The notes beneath the pieces are model-generated. The model was not told the origin of the DNA. It saw only the letters and a list, made by a program, of their open reading frames with translations, and made no database searches. Below are positions 35,028-49,000 of a DNA stretch of 64,000 nt, one piece after another. The DNA is from Cryptomeria japonica (Eukaryota; Streptophyta; Pinopsida; Cupressales; Cupressaceae), in assembly GCF_030272615.1 (NCBI RefSeq), contig NC_081405.1, positions 312,868,735 through 312,932,734 on the forward strand, in the 5' to 3' direction. Every line of letters begins with the position of its first letter. Positions within the stretch are counted from its first letter, which is position 1. Both the position numbers and the translations under genes were made by a program.

Positions 35028-35321
35028 GTTAACTTGTCATGTTTAATTTTTTTATATTAGATCGTCGTACTTTGATGAAATCATATTTTCTAGGTCAGGA
35101 TCATATATATCTATCTAGATATAGACATGCATGGTTGTTTGGATAGTGTGGATGATTTTATATTATATATATTGCACATCGACATTTAATTTTGTGGATA
35201 CATGTTGAATTTATATGTATGTATGGATTTCAATTTTTATGTGTATGTATGTGTATAGATTCATTTATATAAATACATGTATGGATTCATTTATATGTGT
35301 TCTTAACAGACCTATTAAGGG
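35028..35321. other. AT-rich flank between the transposase-like gene and the gypsy element
   Basis: Repeated TATATG/ATGTATG words and no coding signal. It is likely the 3' untranslated and flanking part of the transposase-like gene. AAGGG at 35317-35321 would be the target duplication of the next element, but its partner is outside the window. Confidence 0.4.
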
Positions 35322-37791
35322 TGTGAGGCCCTACCCCGAGCCATCATAGCATTGCAGTTATTTTTCATGTTGGACCTATTATTGATACTTTATTTTGATA
35401 CATTATGGATATAGATTCTATATGATCCAGTGATTGGATAGCATTGATATGGTGTATGTTATTTATTTATGATTTTTAGTACTTTATCTATAATGTTAGA
35501 AAACATGGATGCATGCCTTACGAATGATTGAATTTCATGATGATTATGATGATGCCATTGAGTAAATTATTTTATGTGGATTTTATTGGATAATTGGTAT
35601 TTGATTGTTATGTTTTAAATTGTATGCAAAGTATCTGAATTGTATCCTTTTCATATATTAATACTACATGTGATTATTTGGGATTACTAATGTGCAAAGT
35701 GAGTTGTGCAGGAAAACTATTCCATGTGACCATGGAAACTATTTAGAGAATCAAGCTAAACCTATGTGTGTTTGTGAAGCCAAGGGTTGTCTATTTGGAG
35801 AGACAACACCTCATGTGTAAGGTGATTTATTTGTAAATGTGAATGCTTGAATGGGTGTTAAATTGAATTTGTTAAATTTGTTAATTCCAAAAAGGGACAT
35901 TGCCATGTGTATTTAAGTATTGTGTATTTTTATGGTGTCACTTGACACTTTGTGTTGTGAAGTGAGTTGGTAGTGACATGTTTCTTGGAGGGAATTTTTA
36001 TAACCAATGCATTTTTCAAAATATCTTAGTGTGGTCCCAAAAGTGTCTTGGATAGAGAGCCTTTAGAATGGTCAACTCAAGTTTGAACCATAGATAAACT
36101 TTAGGTGAGTTTCTAGAGGGTCAAAATCACTCCTAAGGTTAGGTTAGGGGTATTTTTGAAGGTCCATATGTTATACCTATCAGTAAAGGTCAATTTTAAC
36201 CATGTGACCACTCACATGTGACAGTCAAGTCACCTCAAAAGTTGTTTTCCAAGATGGATGAAATTCAACTATTGAGGATTTCTCCTAGGTTAGACAACCT
36301 TCCATTTGAGTGATAGTTGCTCTTCCCCACTTTCTCTTACCTTTTTCAGTTGCCATTTTTAGAAAGCTTGTAAGAGGTTCGAAAGACCAACCTATGAGAT
36401 CTCACACCCTTTCCAAGGGGTTGGAAAGGGTGAGAAGAGTCTACTTAGGGAAGGGATTCAAGGATTTTGATCACCCACTCTCCATTTTTGAGACTTAGAA
36501 TTATTGTTGGAAAATTTGGCCTTTGAGTTGCATTTCTAAGTTTAGGGAAGAAAAGATTAGTGGATTGGGAAGCTCTCCTTCAACCATTCCTCATTCCATT
36601 TGTAGGATCAAAGGTTGGTAGTGTTTCTTCCTTGCATTTTGCATTTCATTGTTATAGTGAAGGAAAGATTGTTTGTGCATTTTGCTTGTTGTTTATGTGG
36701 TTTGTGAAGTTCATTGTTGGAGTTCTTCCTTGTGTTCTTTTTATGTGTTTTTTGGTTATATGTATTTTGGTTGTTTCAAGGCCATACTCACCCTTGGGGG
36801 TGAAGGGTTGCTTGATAGCCTAAGAGTGTAGAGACTCTCTTCTTAGAAGAGAGAGATACACAAGTGTTATGGGACCCTTGCTGCATTATTTTATGTTTAT
36901 GCAAAGGGGGTCATAAGGGGAGATATGGGCTTGTATGCCATGGGGGACATAAGGGTATTTTGGGATAAGTATGTGACTTGTGATGATTTTACTTTGGTAG
37001 CCTTGTAAAGGCATTGGTTCCTCCTTCTTGCAAATCTCCTCTAGGTACTTGGTCCACCTTCACCCCACAAAAAATTAGTCACTTGGTGACATTGTTTATC
37101 CTTGGGTTGGGAGTTCATGTGTTGTTGAGTTTCTTCTTGCTTTGTGGTTGAGTTTGTTTGTAACCTGTTTAGCCTTGATTCTCCTAGCTCAGGGGTGGCT
37201 TCATGTAAGCCTAGGAACTTTATTTGTAGGTTTTCTTTGGGAATAAAGGATGAAGTAAAGTCAAGCATGAGAATGTTTCCAATTTAATGTATTTGGGATT
37301 AAAAAAAAAATGTATTTTAGCAAGCCCTCATTTTTTTAGAAATGAAGAGGCTTGAGCTTACAACTTTGTTATTATTGTGCAAAAGATTGAAAAAGAAAAG
37401 ATTGTCTATTTACTTAGCTATATGTTCATTTCAAGAAATCAAGAAGCATTGAGTAATATTCATTATTCTTAATTATTACCTTGGGAAATGAAATCTTGTC
37501 TTCTTCTTTATTATCTATTGAAAAGAAATGCATGTTCAAATAAAAAAGGTAGATAAACATTATAATCAAATCATTTATTTAATCTTATCATTTTTTGCAA
37601 TATATTATGTTAGTTGTATAACTGTTAATAGAAAAGAAATTTTTATTTCTGAATATAGATTAAACAAAAAAATATACTTCTTAAAGTTTAGACTTAAACG
37701 TATTCAATATTTGCATCTTGTTGTTATAATGAATATTTATAAAAAATTAGAAATGTAAATGCTACTGTAAAATAAAACATTACTATTAAAT

Positions 37792-38689
<898 letters not shown>

Positions 38690-38928
38690 TCTAAGCATGT
38701 ATATGAATATACTTTCATTGACCATATTGGTTCATATAATATATATATATATATATATAATGTCCTTCCTTTAAACTAAGCTACTATTTAAAAAAAAGAG
38801 ATATACAAATATATATGTTTAAAAAAAAAAAAACAAGGAAGTTAAAATCTAAGCATGTATATGAATGTAATTTCATTGACCATATTGGTTCATATATATA
38901 TATATATATATATATAATCTACATAGTC

Positions 38929-38971
<43 letters not shown>

Positions 38972-39059
38972 TTTATATACATATAAATACTTCAAGAATT
39001 AAATAATAAAAAGAAAAAAATATATTGTTTGAAGTGTTTTTTTTTTCTTGGCATGTTGG

Positions 39060-39250
39060 TAGCTACGGAGAGGGCCGCAACCTATGCTGGCCTCGACCTA
39101 CGCAGGTCGTGTCCATAGAGTGGGCCGCAACCTACGCTGGCCTCGACCCACACAGGGGGCGACAACCATTGTGTGGGTCGCAACCCACAAGTGGTCATGG
39201 CCACTATGTGGGTCGTAGCCCACGCAAAGGGGCGACCCATTGTGTGGCGC
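39060..39250. repeat. GC-rich cluster of short palindromes and a ~50 bp tandem duplication
   Basis: GGGCCGCAACCTAYGCTGGC occurs at ~39072 and ~39122. Short palindromes such as GTGGGTCGCAACCCAC and GTGGTCATGGCCAC follow. The GC content stands out sharply from the AT-rich LTR around it. Confidence 0.7.
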
Positions 39251-39598
39251 CACGACACCACTAGCTCAGCCACCAGAAACTCCCCTGTCGCCTCTGCCAT
39301 TCCTTTGCCACTGTCGTGCCCTTCGGCCAAGCCACTTCGCCTTGCAAACACACACACATTCAAAAAAAAGATAGTAAGAAATGAAAACCTAACCCAATTT
39401 CAGGTTAGTGTTAGTAATTAAAACAAAAACGAAGCATAGGGTTAGGATATAAAGATATAAAAGAAAAGTAAACCCTAGTTAGGGTTTAATAATATAAAAA
39501 AATAAAAAATAAAATAATAATAGAGGAGAACCCCCATTTAAAATAAAGTTAATTGTTTAAGGTAGTTATTTTTATAAAAGGATATTGGGGGATTAGAT

Positions 39599-39725
<127 letters not shown>

Positions 39726-40401
39726 CAATTATATATGTATATATATTTATATATATCTATTATTTTTCATAAACATTTAATAATGAGGTTTTCATTGGTT
39801 GAAATATATATATATATAGGTTTAATTTCTTTTTTTTTTAATTTATTAACGGGTATTGTTAAAGTATAATGATTATTTTAAAGCTAAAGGGGTAATCTAT
39901 TGTTGAATATTAATTATTTAAGGGGGATTTACCTCGACATTAATGTGAAGTTATTTGTTAGGAAATTATTATTATTTATTTAGTTAACTTTAATAGACAA
40001 ATTTAAAAACATTGTTCACAATGACTAAATTAATTATTTATGAATATAATGGAATATGTATTAACATATATTTTATTAGTATCGGAAGTAATTAATACTA
40101 TTAGGGATGATTATTATCTCTTGATTAAAAATTGAAGAATCATTTGGGTAAATTAATTAATTAATTAATAAAATTGTGATGACTTCTTAGGGTAAAATAT
40201 TTTAGTGTTAGAAATGTAAACATTATAATTGTTTAGTTAAATAAATTACCTTTAGGAACCGGTTATTATTAATGCATGAGTTAACTATAGTGTAAAAAAA
40301 TTTAGTTATCACATCTTTTGATCATAGAACCTCTAGTATTTTAGTGTTGTTTAAAAAAAAATTGTTGTTGCGTTTTTGCCCAAAATTTTGGGCATGACAT
40401 T

Positions 40402-40414
40402 TTGGTATTAGAGC
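40402..40414 (+). promoter_or_regulatory. Primer binding site, initiator Met-tRNA (one change)
   Basis: TTGGTATTAGAGC lies two to three bases inside the LTR end. It differs from the standard TTGGTATCAGAGC by one C-to-T change. Confidence 0.8.
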
Positions 40415-40504
40415 CAAGGTTTCCAACACTAGGAAGCTTTCTCCATTATGTTTCACTTTAATTATTATTTCTTTATTTTTATTTTATTTTATTGCTCATG
40501 AAGG

Positions 40505-41940
40505 ATCACTCCTACTACGTGACAAGCTCGTAGGTGTGGTAGGCATCCTAGACATGCTCGCATGGCATGCGAAGATGTTGTGCGGGAAGAATCAGTTCCG
40601 AAAGGGAATCAGGAAGCTCCTCCTGAACAATCGATTGACCCTAACTAAGACATTTTGGTTGCACTTCAGAACCTGATAGGAATAGCTTAGGAAAAGCTCC
40701 CACCAGTATATCATTAGGCAGAACACCAGATTTCTAAGAGTCATAGATCAGTAGCTAGGGAGCGGAGTAGGAGTCCACCTCCTAACCATATAAAGGGTTA
40801 GGCTGAGCATGAGCCTGAGTCCATCCATCTACCTAAACCACCTCCAGTAGTTGCACCAGTAATTATAGAGAGAGCACCCCATGATCCCAAGGATCAGATC
40901 AGAGAACTTTTACATATTCAGCCACCATCATTTAGAGGATCTATCCATGGTGTAGAGGATAAGTCTTGGCTATTGAGATTGGAAAGGTGCTTCAGATTGC
41001 ACCCCTATTAGAGAAATTTGAAAGTATGGTTTTCTATTCACCTTTTGAGAGGGCCAACTTCCACATGGTAGAGGTAGGAGGAGTATAAGAATGACATAGT
41101 TGTAGACACCGTCACTTGTGACACCTTTATGGAGAGATTCAGAGACAAATACCTATTAGAGCACTTTAGGCAACACATAATTGATGAGTTTCATGACCTT
41201 TAGGAGAAGGGTCTTTCAGTGTCTCAGTATGAGAGAAAGTTATTTGAGAACTTACCCTATGTTGACTACCTGAAGGATGAGAAGCTACTTGTCAACCAGT
41301 TTATTAGAGGATTGAATGCCAGCTAGGAGGACCAATTAGGATGGCAGATCCAAGAAGACTTTGGGTTGTCATGGAGAAGGCCTTGTTATCAAAGGAGATT
41401 CAGGGTAGACCTTAGGACATGCGGGATCAATGTCAGAATTGAAACCCTATACCCTAGTCTTTTGGGTTTCAGAAAAACCACTGGAAGGGTAATCACAAAT
41501 ATTCATCAGGGTCCTTCAAACCCCCTCCTCTGTAGTAGCCACAACAAAATCAGAGGCAAAGGCCTGCAAAGGGTCAGCTAGGCTTTACGCCCAAGCAGTG
41601 GCAGACACAGGGTCCTAGGCGCAACTAGCAACCATGTGTTCCATACACACCTCTGATGTGGACTCAATAGTCCTCCAGGGGTGGTTACAGTGGATTGAGC
41701 ATGATAAGAGGACATGCATACTCTAGGCCACAGGGTGTTCAGTTTTAGACATGTGGTGTTTGTTTCACTTGTGGGGCCATGGTACACATGGCGAAAGAGT
41801 GTCCATAGGGACAGATGGTAGGCAGTCAATGGATGGTAGGTTCGGAACCTACAGTTCGGGATATGGGAAAGTCCCACAGAGTTTTCGTAGTGGTTGACAA
41901 CCGCCAAGCTAAGCATTAGGCCATAGTCATAGAGGCCATA
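40505..41940 (+). pseudogene. gypsy gag with one CCHC knuckle
   Basis: Reads from about 40505 (the start codon is not certain). RSRSPPPN and a Pro-rich region lead into QPPSFRGSIHGVEDKSWLLRL (~40920), TFMERFRDKYLLEHFRQ and VSQYERKLFENLPYVDYL, the retrotransposon gag domain. A Gln-rich segment follows, then CFTCGAMVHMAKECP (~41760), a CX2CX4HX4C knuckle. There is a frameshift near 41340 and there are several stops, many of them TAG where Gln is expected. Confidence 0.75.
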
Positions 41941-42350
41941 GGTATGATCAGGGGTAGTAGTGTTACTATCTTATTTGATTCAGAATCTATAGATTATTTT
42001 ATATCTCCATTAGTTGTGGAGCATTGCGAGCTAGTGGCAACTAGGCAAGATGTTAGTTGGGAAGTGGAGTTAGCTTCGGGGGCTAGAGTGTCCGTTGAAT
42101 CAGAAGTTAGGGATTGTCAGCTTTAGATTGGAAGTACAACCACCATAGTAGAACTTCAAGTCAAACCACTAGGATCTTATGGCATTGTTCTTGGCATGGA
42201 TTGGCTATACACCCACAGAGACAACATGGACTGTTGCCAAAAAAATATCGAGTGTGTGGATGATCATAATACATCCATAGTAGTTTCAAGGATTAAAAGA
42301 CCCATATCACTTCGTATGATTTCTGCCATGCAGCTTAAGAAGAGCATGTG
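41941..42350 (+). pseudogene. gypsy aspartic protease
   Basis: ILFDSESIDYFISPLVVEHC carries the active-site region (codons near 41970), but the usual D-S/T-G reads D-S-E. SYGIVLGMDWLYTH near 42180-42215 is the conserved C-terminal block. It is continuous in phase with RT downstream apart from stops. The loss of the active-site Gly should abolish activity. Confidence 0.75.
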
Positions 42351-43740
42351 AAAGGGATGCTAGTGATTTACCATCAACATTAGTGATAGAGAAGAAGAGG
42401 ATGAGAAGGAACCATCACTTGATGATCCTATCCTTAAGGGATTTGCAAAGGTGTTTCCTTCTGAGCTACTCGGTATGACACCTCGTAGAGAGATCGATTT
42501 TCACATAGATCTTGTACCAGGAGCAGAGCTAGTTTCGAGAGCACCATATAGGATGACCACTAATGAGCTTAATGAGCTCAAGATATAGCTTGAGGAAATT
42601 TTAGAGAAAGGTTAAATTCATCCTAGCATCTCCCCTTAGGGCGCACTAGTCATCTTCATAAAGAAGAAGGATAGATCCCTTCGGTTATGTATGGATTACC
42701 GATAGTTGAACAAAGTGACCATCAAGAACCGATACCCTTTGCCCATGATCGATGACTTATTTGATTAGCTTCAGGGTGCCAAAGTATTTTCTAAGATAGA
42801 TCTGAAGTCAGGGTACCATTAGTTGAGGATAGTAGAGAGTGATATCTACAAGACCTCTTTTCGTACTAGCTATGGCCACTATGAGCTCACCGTGGTTCCA
42901 TTTGGTCTTAAGAATGCTCCAACAATATTCATGAGTCTCATGAATAGGGTATTCCACACTTTCCTTGACCAATTTGTGATTGTGTTCCTTGACAACATAT
43001 TGATATATTCTCAGAATAAGAAGGAGCACAAGGAGCACTTGAGACAGGTATTGCAGTGCTTGAGAGATAATCAGTTGTATGGCAGTTTGTCAAAGTGTGC
43101 ATTCTTTAGATCAGAGGTCAGATATCTAGGACATGTCATATCCAGTGATGGGATCTCTATTGACCCATAAAAAATTAGAGCTATTATGGATTGGCCAGTA
43201 CCAACTAGTGTGACAGAAGTTAGGGGTTTCATGGGTCTAGCAGGATATTACAGACGCTTCATTGAGGGGTTCTCTAGGGTTGCACATCCTATTACATCTC
43301 TTAAACAAAAGGGAAAGAAATTTGAATGGACAAAAAAGTGTGAGAGGGCCTTTCAGGAACTCAAAAAGGCACTTACTAGTGCACCTATTCTTGTTGTGCT
43401 AGATCCCTCAGCCGATTTCATGGTATGTGCAAATTCTTATTTGGATGGTTTAGGAGCAGTCCTTATGCAGGATGGTCGAGCTATAGCGTATGAGTCTAGG
43501 AAACTTAAAAGTCATAAGCTTAACTACCCTACTCATGACTTTGAGCTTGTAGTAGTGATGCATGCACTTGCGAGTTGGAGACAATTCCTTTTGGGTCATC
43601 ATTTTGAGCTTCATTCAGATCATCAGAGCTTGCAATACATATTTACTCAGCCTAATCTTAATGTTCGTCAGAGAAGATGGATGTAGTTTTTATGTGAATA
43701 TGATTTTGATGTTCACTACATCAAGGGGAAAGAAAACATA
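42351..43740 (+). pseudogene. gypsy reverse transcriptase and RNase H
   Basis: RT blocks: SRAPYRMTTNELNELK (~42540), KKDRSLRLCMDYR (~42665), [39 protein letters not shown] and the active-site box [11 protein letters not shown] (~42985), where F/YxDD has become FLDN (GAT to AAT). [12 protein letters not shown] and [16 protein letters not shown] mark the thumb and connection. RNase H has [20 protein letters not shown] (first Asp replaced by Asn, ~43435) and [14 protein letters not shown] and TAA stops replace Gln in blocks such as R-LNK and H-LRI. Confidence 0.85.
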
Positions 43741-45246
43741 GTTTTTTAGATGCGTTGAGTAGGAGACGTCATGAGATATACTCCATGTCTATAGACACAA
43801 TTTTGAGAGATCACATATTGCAGCAATTGCCTGAGGATGAGTGGTATTTAGAGGTAAGCTAGGTAGAGTGATCTCAGGAGAACCTGGAAGGGAAGTATGC
43901 AAACTATTCATTAGAGTCTGATGGAATACTATGCCATAGAGGGCGCATCTATGTACCTTCTTCCAGAAGGTTGAGTGATTTCATTATGATAGAGGCTCAT
44001 AGAGCTCCTTATGTAGCACATCCCAGAGTTAAGAAAATGCATACAGATTTGAGATAATTATATCATTCGCTAAGTATGCAAAAACTCATTGTTGTACTAG
44101 TAGCCCAATGCCTTGAGTGCCAGAGAGTTAAGGCAAAGCACCACCATCCAGGTGGGTTGCTCTAGTCTCATGCGATACAAGAGTGGAAGTGGGATACTAT
44201 ATCGATGGATTTCATCACTGGTCTTCCTATGTCATTGTGTCGTTATGATGCCATCATGGTGATAGTTGACAAGTTGACCAAAGTGGCCCACTTCTCACTA
44301 GTTGGGACTACCTTCACAACACCAACAGTGGCATAGGTATTCTTGCAGGATATTGTCAAACTTCATGGTGTACCATGCAAGATTATTTTAGACAGAGTTT
44401 CCCTCTTCACTTCTTCCTTTTGGAAGGCATTATAGGCAAAAATGGGTACCAAACTCAACTTTAGCACAACCTATCATCCGAAAATGGATAGACAAATAGA
44501 GAGGGTGAACTAGGTGTTAGAAGATATGCTTCGTATGTACATCATGGATAATCAAACCAAATGGGAAGAGTACCTTCCTTTTTTAGAGTTTTCCTATAAT
44601 AATGGGCTTCACACTTCTTTGGGGATGCCACCTTATCAGGCTTTTTATGACAGACCTTGTAGGACACCTTTAGTTGAGACAGCATTGAGGATAGAGTAAC
44701 TATTGGTCCTGAGATAGTTTGAGATATGGAGCAGTAGGTGGATTTGACTAGACAATGCCTTAGAGAGGCACATGATAGATAGAAGAAGTATGCAAATGTG
44801 AAGATGATAGATCATAGCTTCATGGTTGGGGACAAAGTCTCCTTGAGAGTGTGACTACATAAGAGTCCAATTTGTTATGGAAAGGGATCTAAGATCGCAC
44901 CTTGCTTTGTTGGACCATTTGAGATCCTTGAGAGGATATGACTGGTTGCATATCATCTAGCTTTGCCACCTAGGCTATCACACATCCATGATGTGTTTCA
45001 TGTGTCAGTACTGAGGAAGTATATTTATGATGAGTCTCATATTATAGATTGGGATGCCTTGTAGGTGGAGTCAGACAGGCAATTGGCTTGCCAGACGCTG
45101 GCTCTTCGAGGCTGAGTGCTAGACCAAGTTACAGTCCAATGGGATTGTTATGAAGAGGTTATGGCATCATGGGAGGATGCAACACGGATGAGATCTCAAT
45201 ACCCCTATCTTTTTATGAACTCCAAGAGGAAGTTCATGCCTAGAAG
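43741..45246 (+). pseudogene. gypsy integrase with degenerate chromodomain-like end
   Basis: Fragments of the zinc region (~43990-44125), core DxxD and the YNNGLHTSLGMPPYQAFYDR block (~44595-44655) are visible in different frames, so at least two frameshifts are present. The C-terminal part reads PCFVGPFEILERI, LPPRLSHIHDVFHVSVLRKY and then WDALQVES..VLDQVTVQWDCYEEVMASWED (~44900-45200), the position and form of the tail in Tekay/Del chromoviruses. Inactive. Confidence 0.75.
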
Positions 45247-45261
45247 GTGAGGGTGTGAGGT

Positions 45262-46059
45262 TGTGAGGCCCTACCCTGAGCCATCATAGCATTGCAATTA
45301 TTTTTCATGTTGGACCTATTATTGATACTTTATTTTGATGCATTATGGATATAGATTCTATATGATCTAGTGATTGGATAACATTGATATGGTGTATGTC
45401 ATTTATTTCTAATTTACAGTACTTTATTTATGATGTTAGAAAACATGGATGCATGCCTTACAAATGATTGAATTTCATGTTGATTATGATGATGCCATTG
45501 AGTAAATTATTTTAGGTGGATTTTATTGGATAATTGGTATTTGATTGTTATGATTTAAATTGTATGCAAAGTGTCTCAATTGTAACCTTTTCATATATTA
45601 ATATTGCATGTGATTATTTGGGATTACTAATGTGCAAAGTGGGTTGTGTAGGAAAACTAATCCATGTGACCATGGAAACTATTCAAAAAATAAAGCTAAA
45701 CCTATGTGTGTTTGTGAAGCCAAGGGTTGTCTATTTGGAGAGATAACACCTCGTGTTTAATGTGTTTTATTTGTAAATGTGAATGCTTGAATGAATGTTA
45801 AATTTGTTAATTCCAAAAAGGGACACTTGTGTGAAGTGAGTTTAAGTATTGTGTATTTTTATGGTGTCACTTGACACTTGTGTGAAGTGAGTTGGCAGTG
45901 ACATGTCCCTTGGAGGGAGTTTGTATAACCAATGCATTTTTCAAAATATCTTAGTGTGGTCCCAAAAGAGTCTTGTATAGAGAGCCTTTCGAATGGTCAA
46001 CTCAAGTTTGACCCGTAGGTAAACTTTAGGTAAGTTTTTAGAGGGTCAAACTAACTCCT
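45262..46059 (+). repeat. 3' LTR of the plus-strand gypsy element, first part
   Basis: Starts TGTGAGGCCCTACCCTGAGCC and matches 35322-36130. It stops at CTCCT (46055-46059), where the second gypsy element is inserted. Confidence 0.85.
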
Positions 46060-49000
46060 TGTAATGCCTCGCCAGAAACCCTAAAGGAAAACCACACTAC
46101 AAGGCAACTAAAGGGTGCCATAATTTTTTTTTAAAGATTAAGTGCATTAATAATCACATTGCACATATAATAACACAAGTGGAAGTCTAAAACTGACATG
46201 CTAAAGGGTTACCAATGAAGATTACTTTGAACTAAAATAACATCACAATGTTAATCCAATTATCCATCTAATTAGGGAAACTCAATTACAATAATTAAAT
46301 CAAACTCATAAACTGATTTCCAGATTGAAGATTTAAAGAGTTACAATATATTTACTTCCAATGATTCATTTACACATAAGAAGAAAGATAACTGAAATAA
46401 CATACATTCCATTGAATTGAAATTACAACATTCAATAATTACATGGTTTCAATAGTACAAATGAAGTACATAGGTTACAATGCCAAGGTTACATAGTTTA
46501 CTAATACAATGACCACATGGTCTCAAATATACAATAATCTCGAACATGAGCTGATACAAGAATCACAAACCAAGGAACACCAGGGAAGCCGATCCTTGCA
46601 AGAAGGTATGAACAAAGATATCCGATAGGAAGTAGCACTACCACCCGACCATGTGATCCCAAAATGGAACCACCCCATTGTGCTAGGAGATAGCAGAAGA
46701 CCCTCAAGCAAGCATAACAAGACAAGTACAAAAATACAACATGACTCCACAAAAGACAAGTGACTCAACTCACAAAACACTAGTGACCCTAAAGAGAGAG
46801 TGGCATGACATGGCTTAAGATGGTTACCCTAGGTAGGTCTCCATAGGTCCTGACCCCATCTTGGGTTATCTTGGTAACCTTTCCCAAACCCCTGGAACCA
46901 TCTAACTATCATGTAGACCATACCAACCCTTTGTGAGGACAAGGTGGTAAGTATGTCATTCCAGGCCTTCTCATAACATCTTGAGCCTATACAAGCACTC
47001 AACCATGTGCGAGGTACAATATCTTAATTAACATTATAACTACCCACCCCTAATCAATGATTAGGTTGTCACTTATTAACTGACTTTCGAGGGGTTATCC
47101 TGCCATCCTCTTCATGTGTGACCCCCGCTTGACAACCACTCTCTCATAGGACACTATTAGGTACGGTCTCTCTACGAGAACCCTATGGTGAAATTGATGG
47201 CCATAACTAAACCTAACAAAATATAGGTGAAGGAGGCACAATTCAATAATCCAGGATTGACCATTGGACATAACACACAACAGCTCACATCAACAGGATT
47301 ACACAACAACACTGGACCAAGGGGGTATAACAACATATGACATAACGACAACTCAACCTGAATTGCAATGAAATTAAGCTTTGACTACAATCTCCATTTA
47401 CACAAGATCCTAATACAGGCAATATTTTCTTTAAACAGCCAAAAGCGTAAAATACTTGCAATTAAAGATATTCCAGAGAATAAGAAAATACAACTATATT
47501 AATAAAAAGAAATTCAATGTTGTCATTTGTCCAATCAGGCTAATTTAACCACATTAAATTAACCCCCCTAATCATATGTTCATGATCAATTCACAAATAA
47601 ACCCGATTAGATGATATCTATAAATTAAATTAAATTCCAAATTAAAAATATATATAATAATATAATATAATTACATTGAAGATTTAATTTTCCAATAACT
47701 TAAATTCCAAAATAACATATTAAACTAAAGAAAAATACTATATATATATATATATATATATATTTTAAAACATATTAAATAAAAAACCAAATTAAAAATT
47801 AATTCAAAGATTGCAAGAAGGGAGGGCAATTTAAAGTTTACGGTAGCCCTGGCTAACCGTAAAGTATCCTGCTACCATATGGTAGAAGGTGCTACCTTTG
47901 GCTAGCATTGCTACCATATGGTAGAAGGTGCTACCTTCAGGTAGCAGGTGCTGCTGTGGGGTAGCAGTTGCTACCTTATGGTAGCACTACTATCGTGGGA
48001 GGTAGCATTGCTACCGTGGGGTAGCAAGCTACTGCCCCCCTTCCTATTACAATATAAAATTTATTTTGATTTTTTTTTTTTTTCAAATTTCAAATTAACT
48101 TCAAAAGCAATAACAAAGATTAATACAGTCTTTGCTCCCCACACTTTGAGACAACAGAGTCTAATAAAACACAACATACTAATTTTTTGTTTTTTTTAAA
48201 GGAATAAAACTAATATAAAAAAAAAAAAAATTACGGGTGAAGAATTTTACCAAAAAATTGAATCTCTGAGACAAAATAGAGATGAAAAATAGCATAATAA
48301 ACAAAACAATTTCTTTCACAAAGCCAAATTGCCAGGAAACTAAATAGATTGGCAATCCCCAATTGAATTTTTTTTCCAAAACAAGAATGGAAATAGAGGA
48401 ATTAAACTCAGAATTTTCTCCAATTTTGAAAACTACCAAGAAGAAAATTTTAATCAAATGGAGGCACAAGGGGGAAATCTTGGCAAAATTTTGCCAGCGT
48501 GACTCTCCCAATTTCACAAATTTAAAAACCACAATAAATAGGAAATCAAATCCTTTTCATAAACAAAAAAGAAAGAATAGATTTTAAACCAAAAACTTAA
48601 CATGAAATAAATCAGGAAGAGATTGGAGTTGCATTTTTACTCAAAAATGGACTGAAATTTCTCAATAAACATCATAACCACTAATTCAATAACACTGCAA
48701 TCATTTAATCAAATTGTTTTTACAACATCCAGAAGAAGGGAAAGAAGCATAGATTTTTTTTAAAACAACTACAAGGTAGAGGCCATCCAACTTGTGGAGC
48801 TTTCCAGGAAGAAATTTGTTGGAGAGCTTCTATCTTGCAACAGGTTTCCAAACCAAACCCAAAACCTTCTTCCCAAACAATCTCTAGAATTTGCCTTCTC
48901 CAAAAAACATGCATCCAAGAAATTTTAAAATTTTTCTTCTCACAGACTGCCTCCTTCTTCCCATGAACTCACATGAATGAAAAGTAAAATATTTAACCTA

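Noticed and set aside
36310-36823. Open frames with hydrophobic stretches (also 59010-59511) as a small membrane protein
   Set aside because: They lie in the LTR pair of the gypsy element, and the frames differ between the two LTR copies.
39025-39421. Overlapping frames on both strands in the GC-rich patch
   Set aside because: Both are open only because GC-rich repeats lack stop codons; no domain and no start context.
46501-46780. Cys-rich hydrophobic minus-strand frames (also 55379-55636) as a secreted peptide gene
   Set aside because: Same position in both LTRs of the nested gypsy element. The similarity is due to LTR duplication, and no start, signal or codon conservation argues for a protein.
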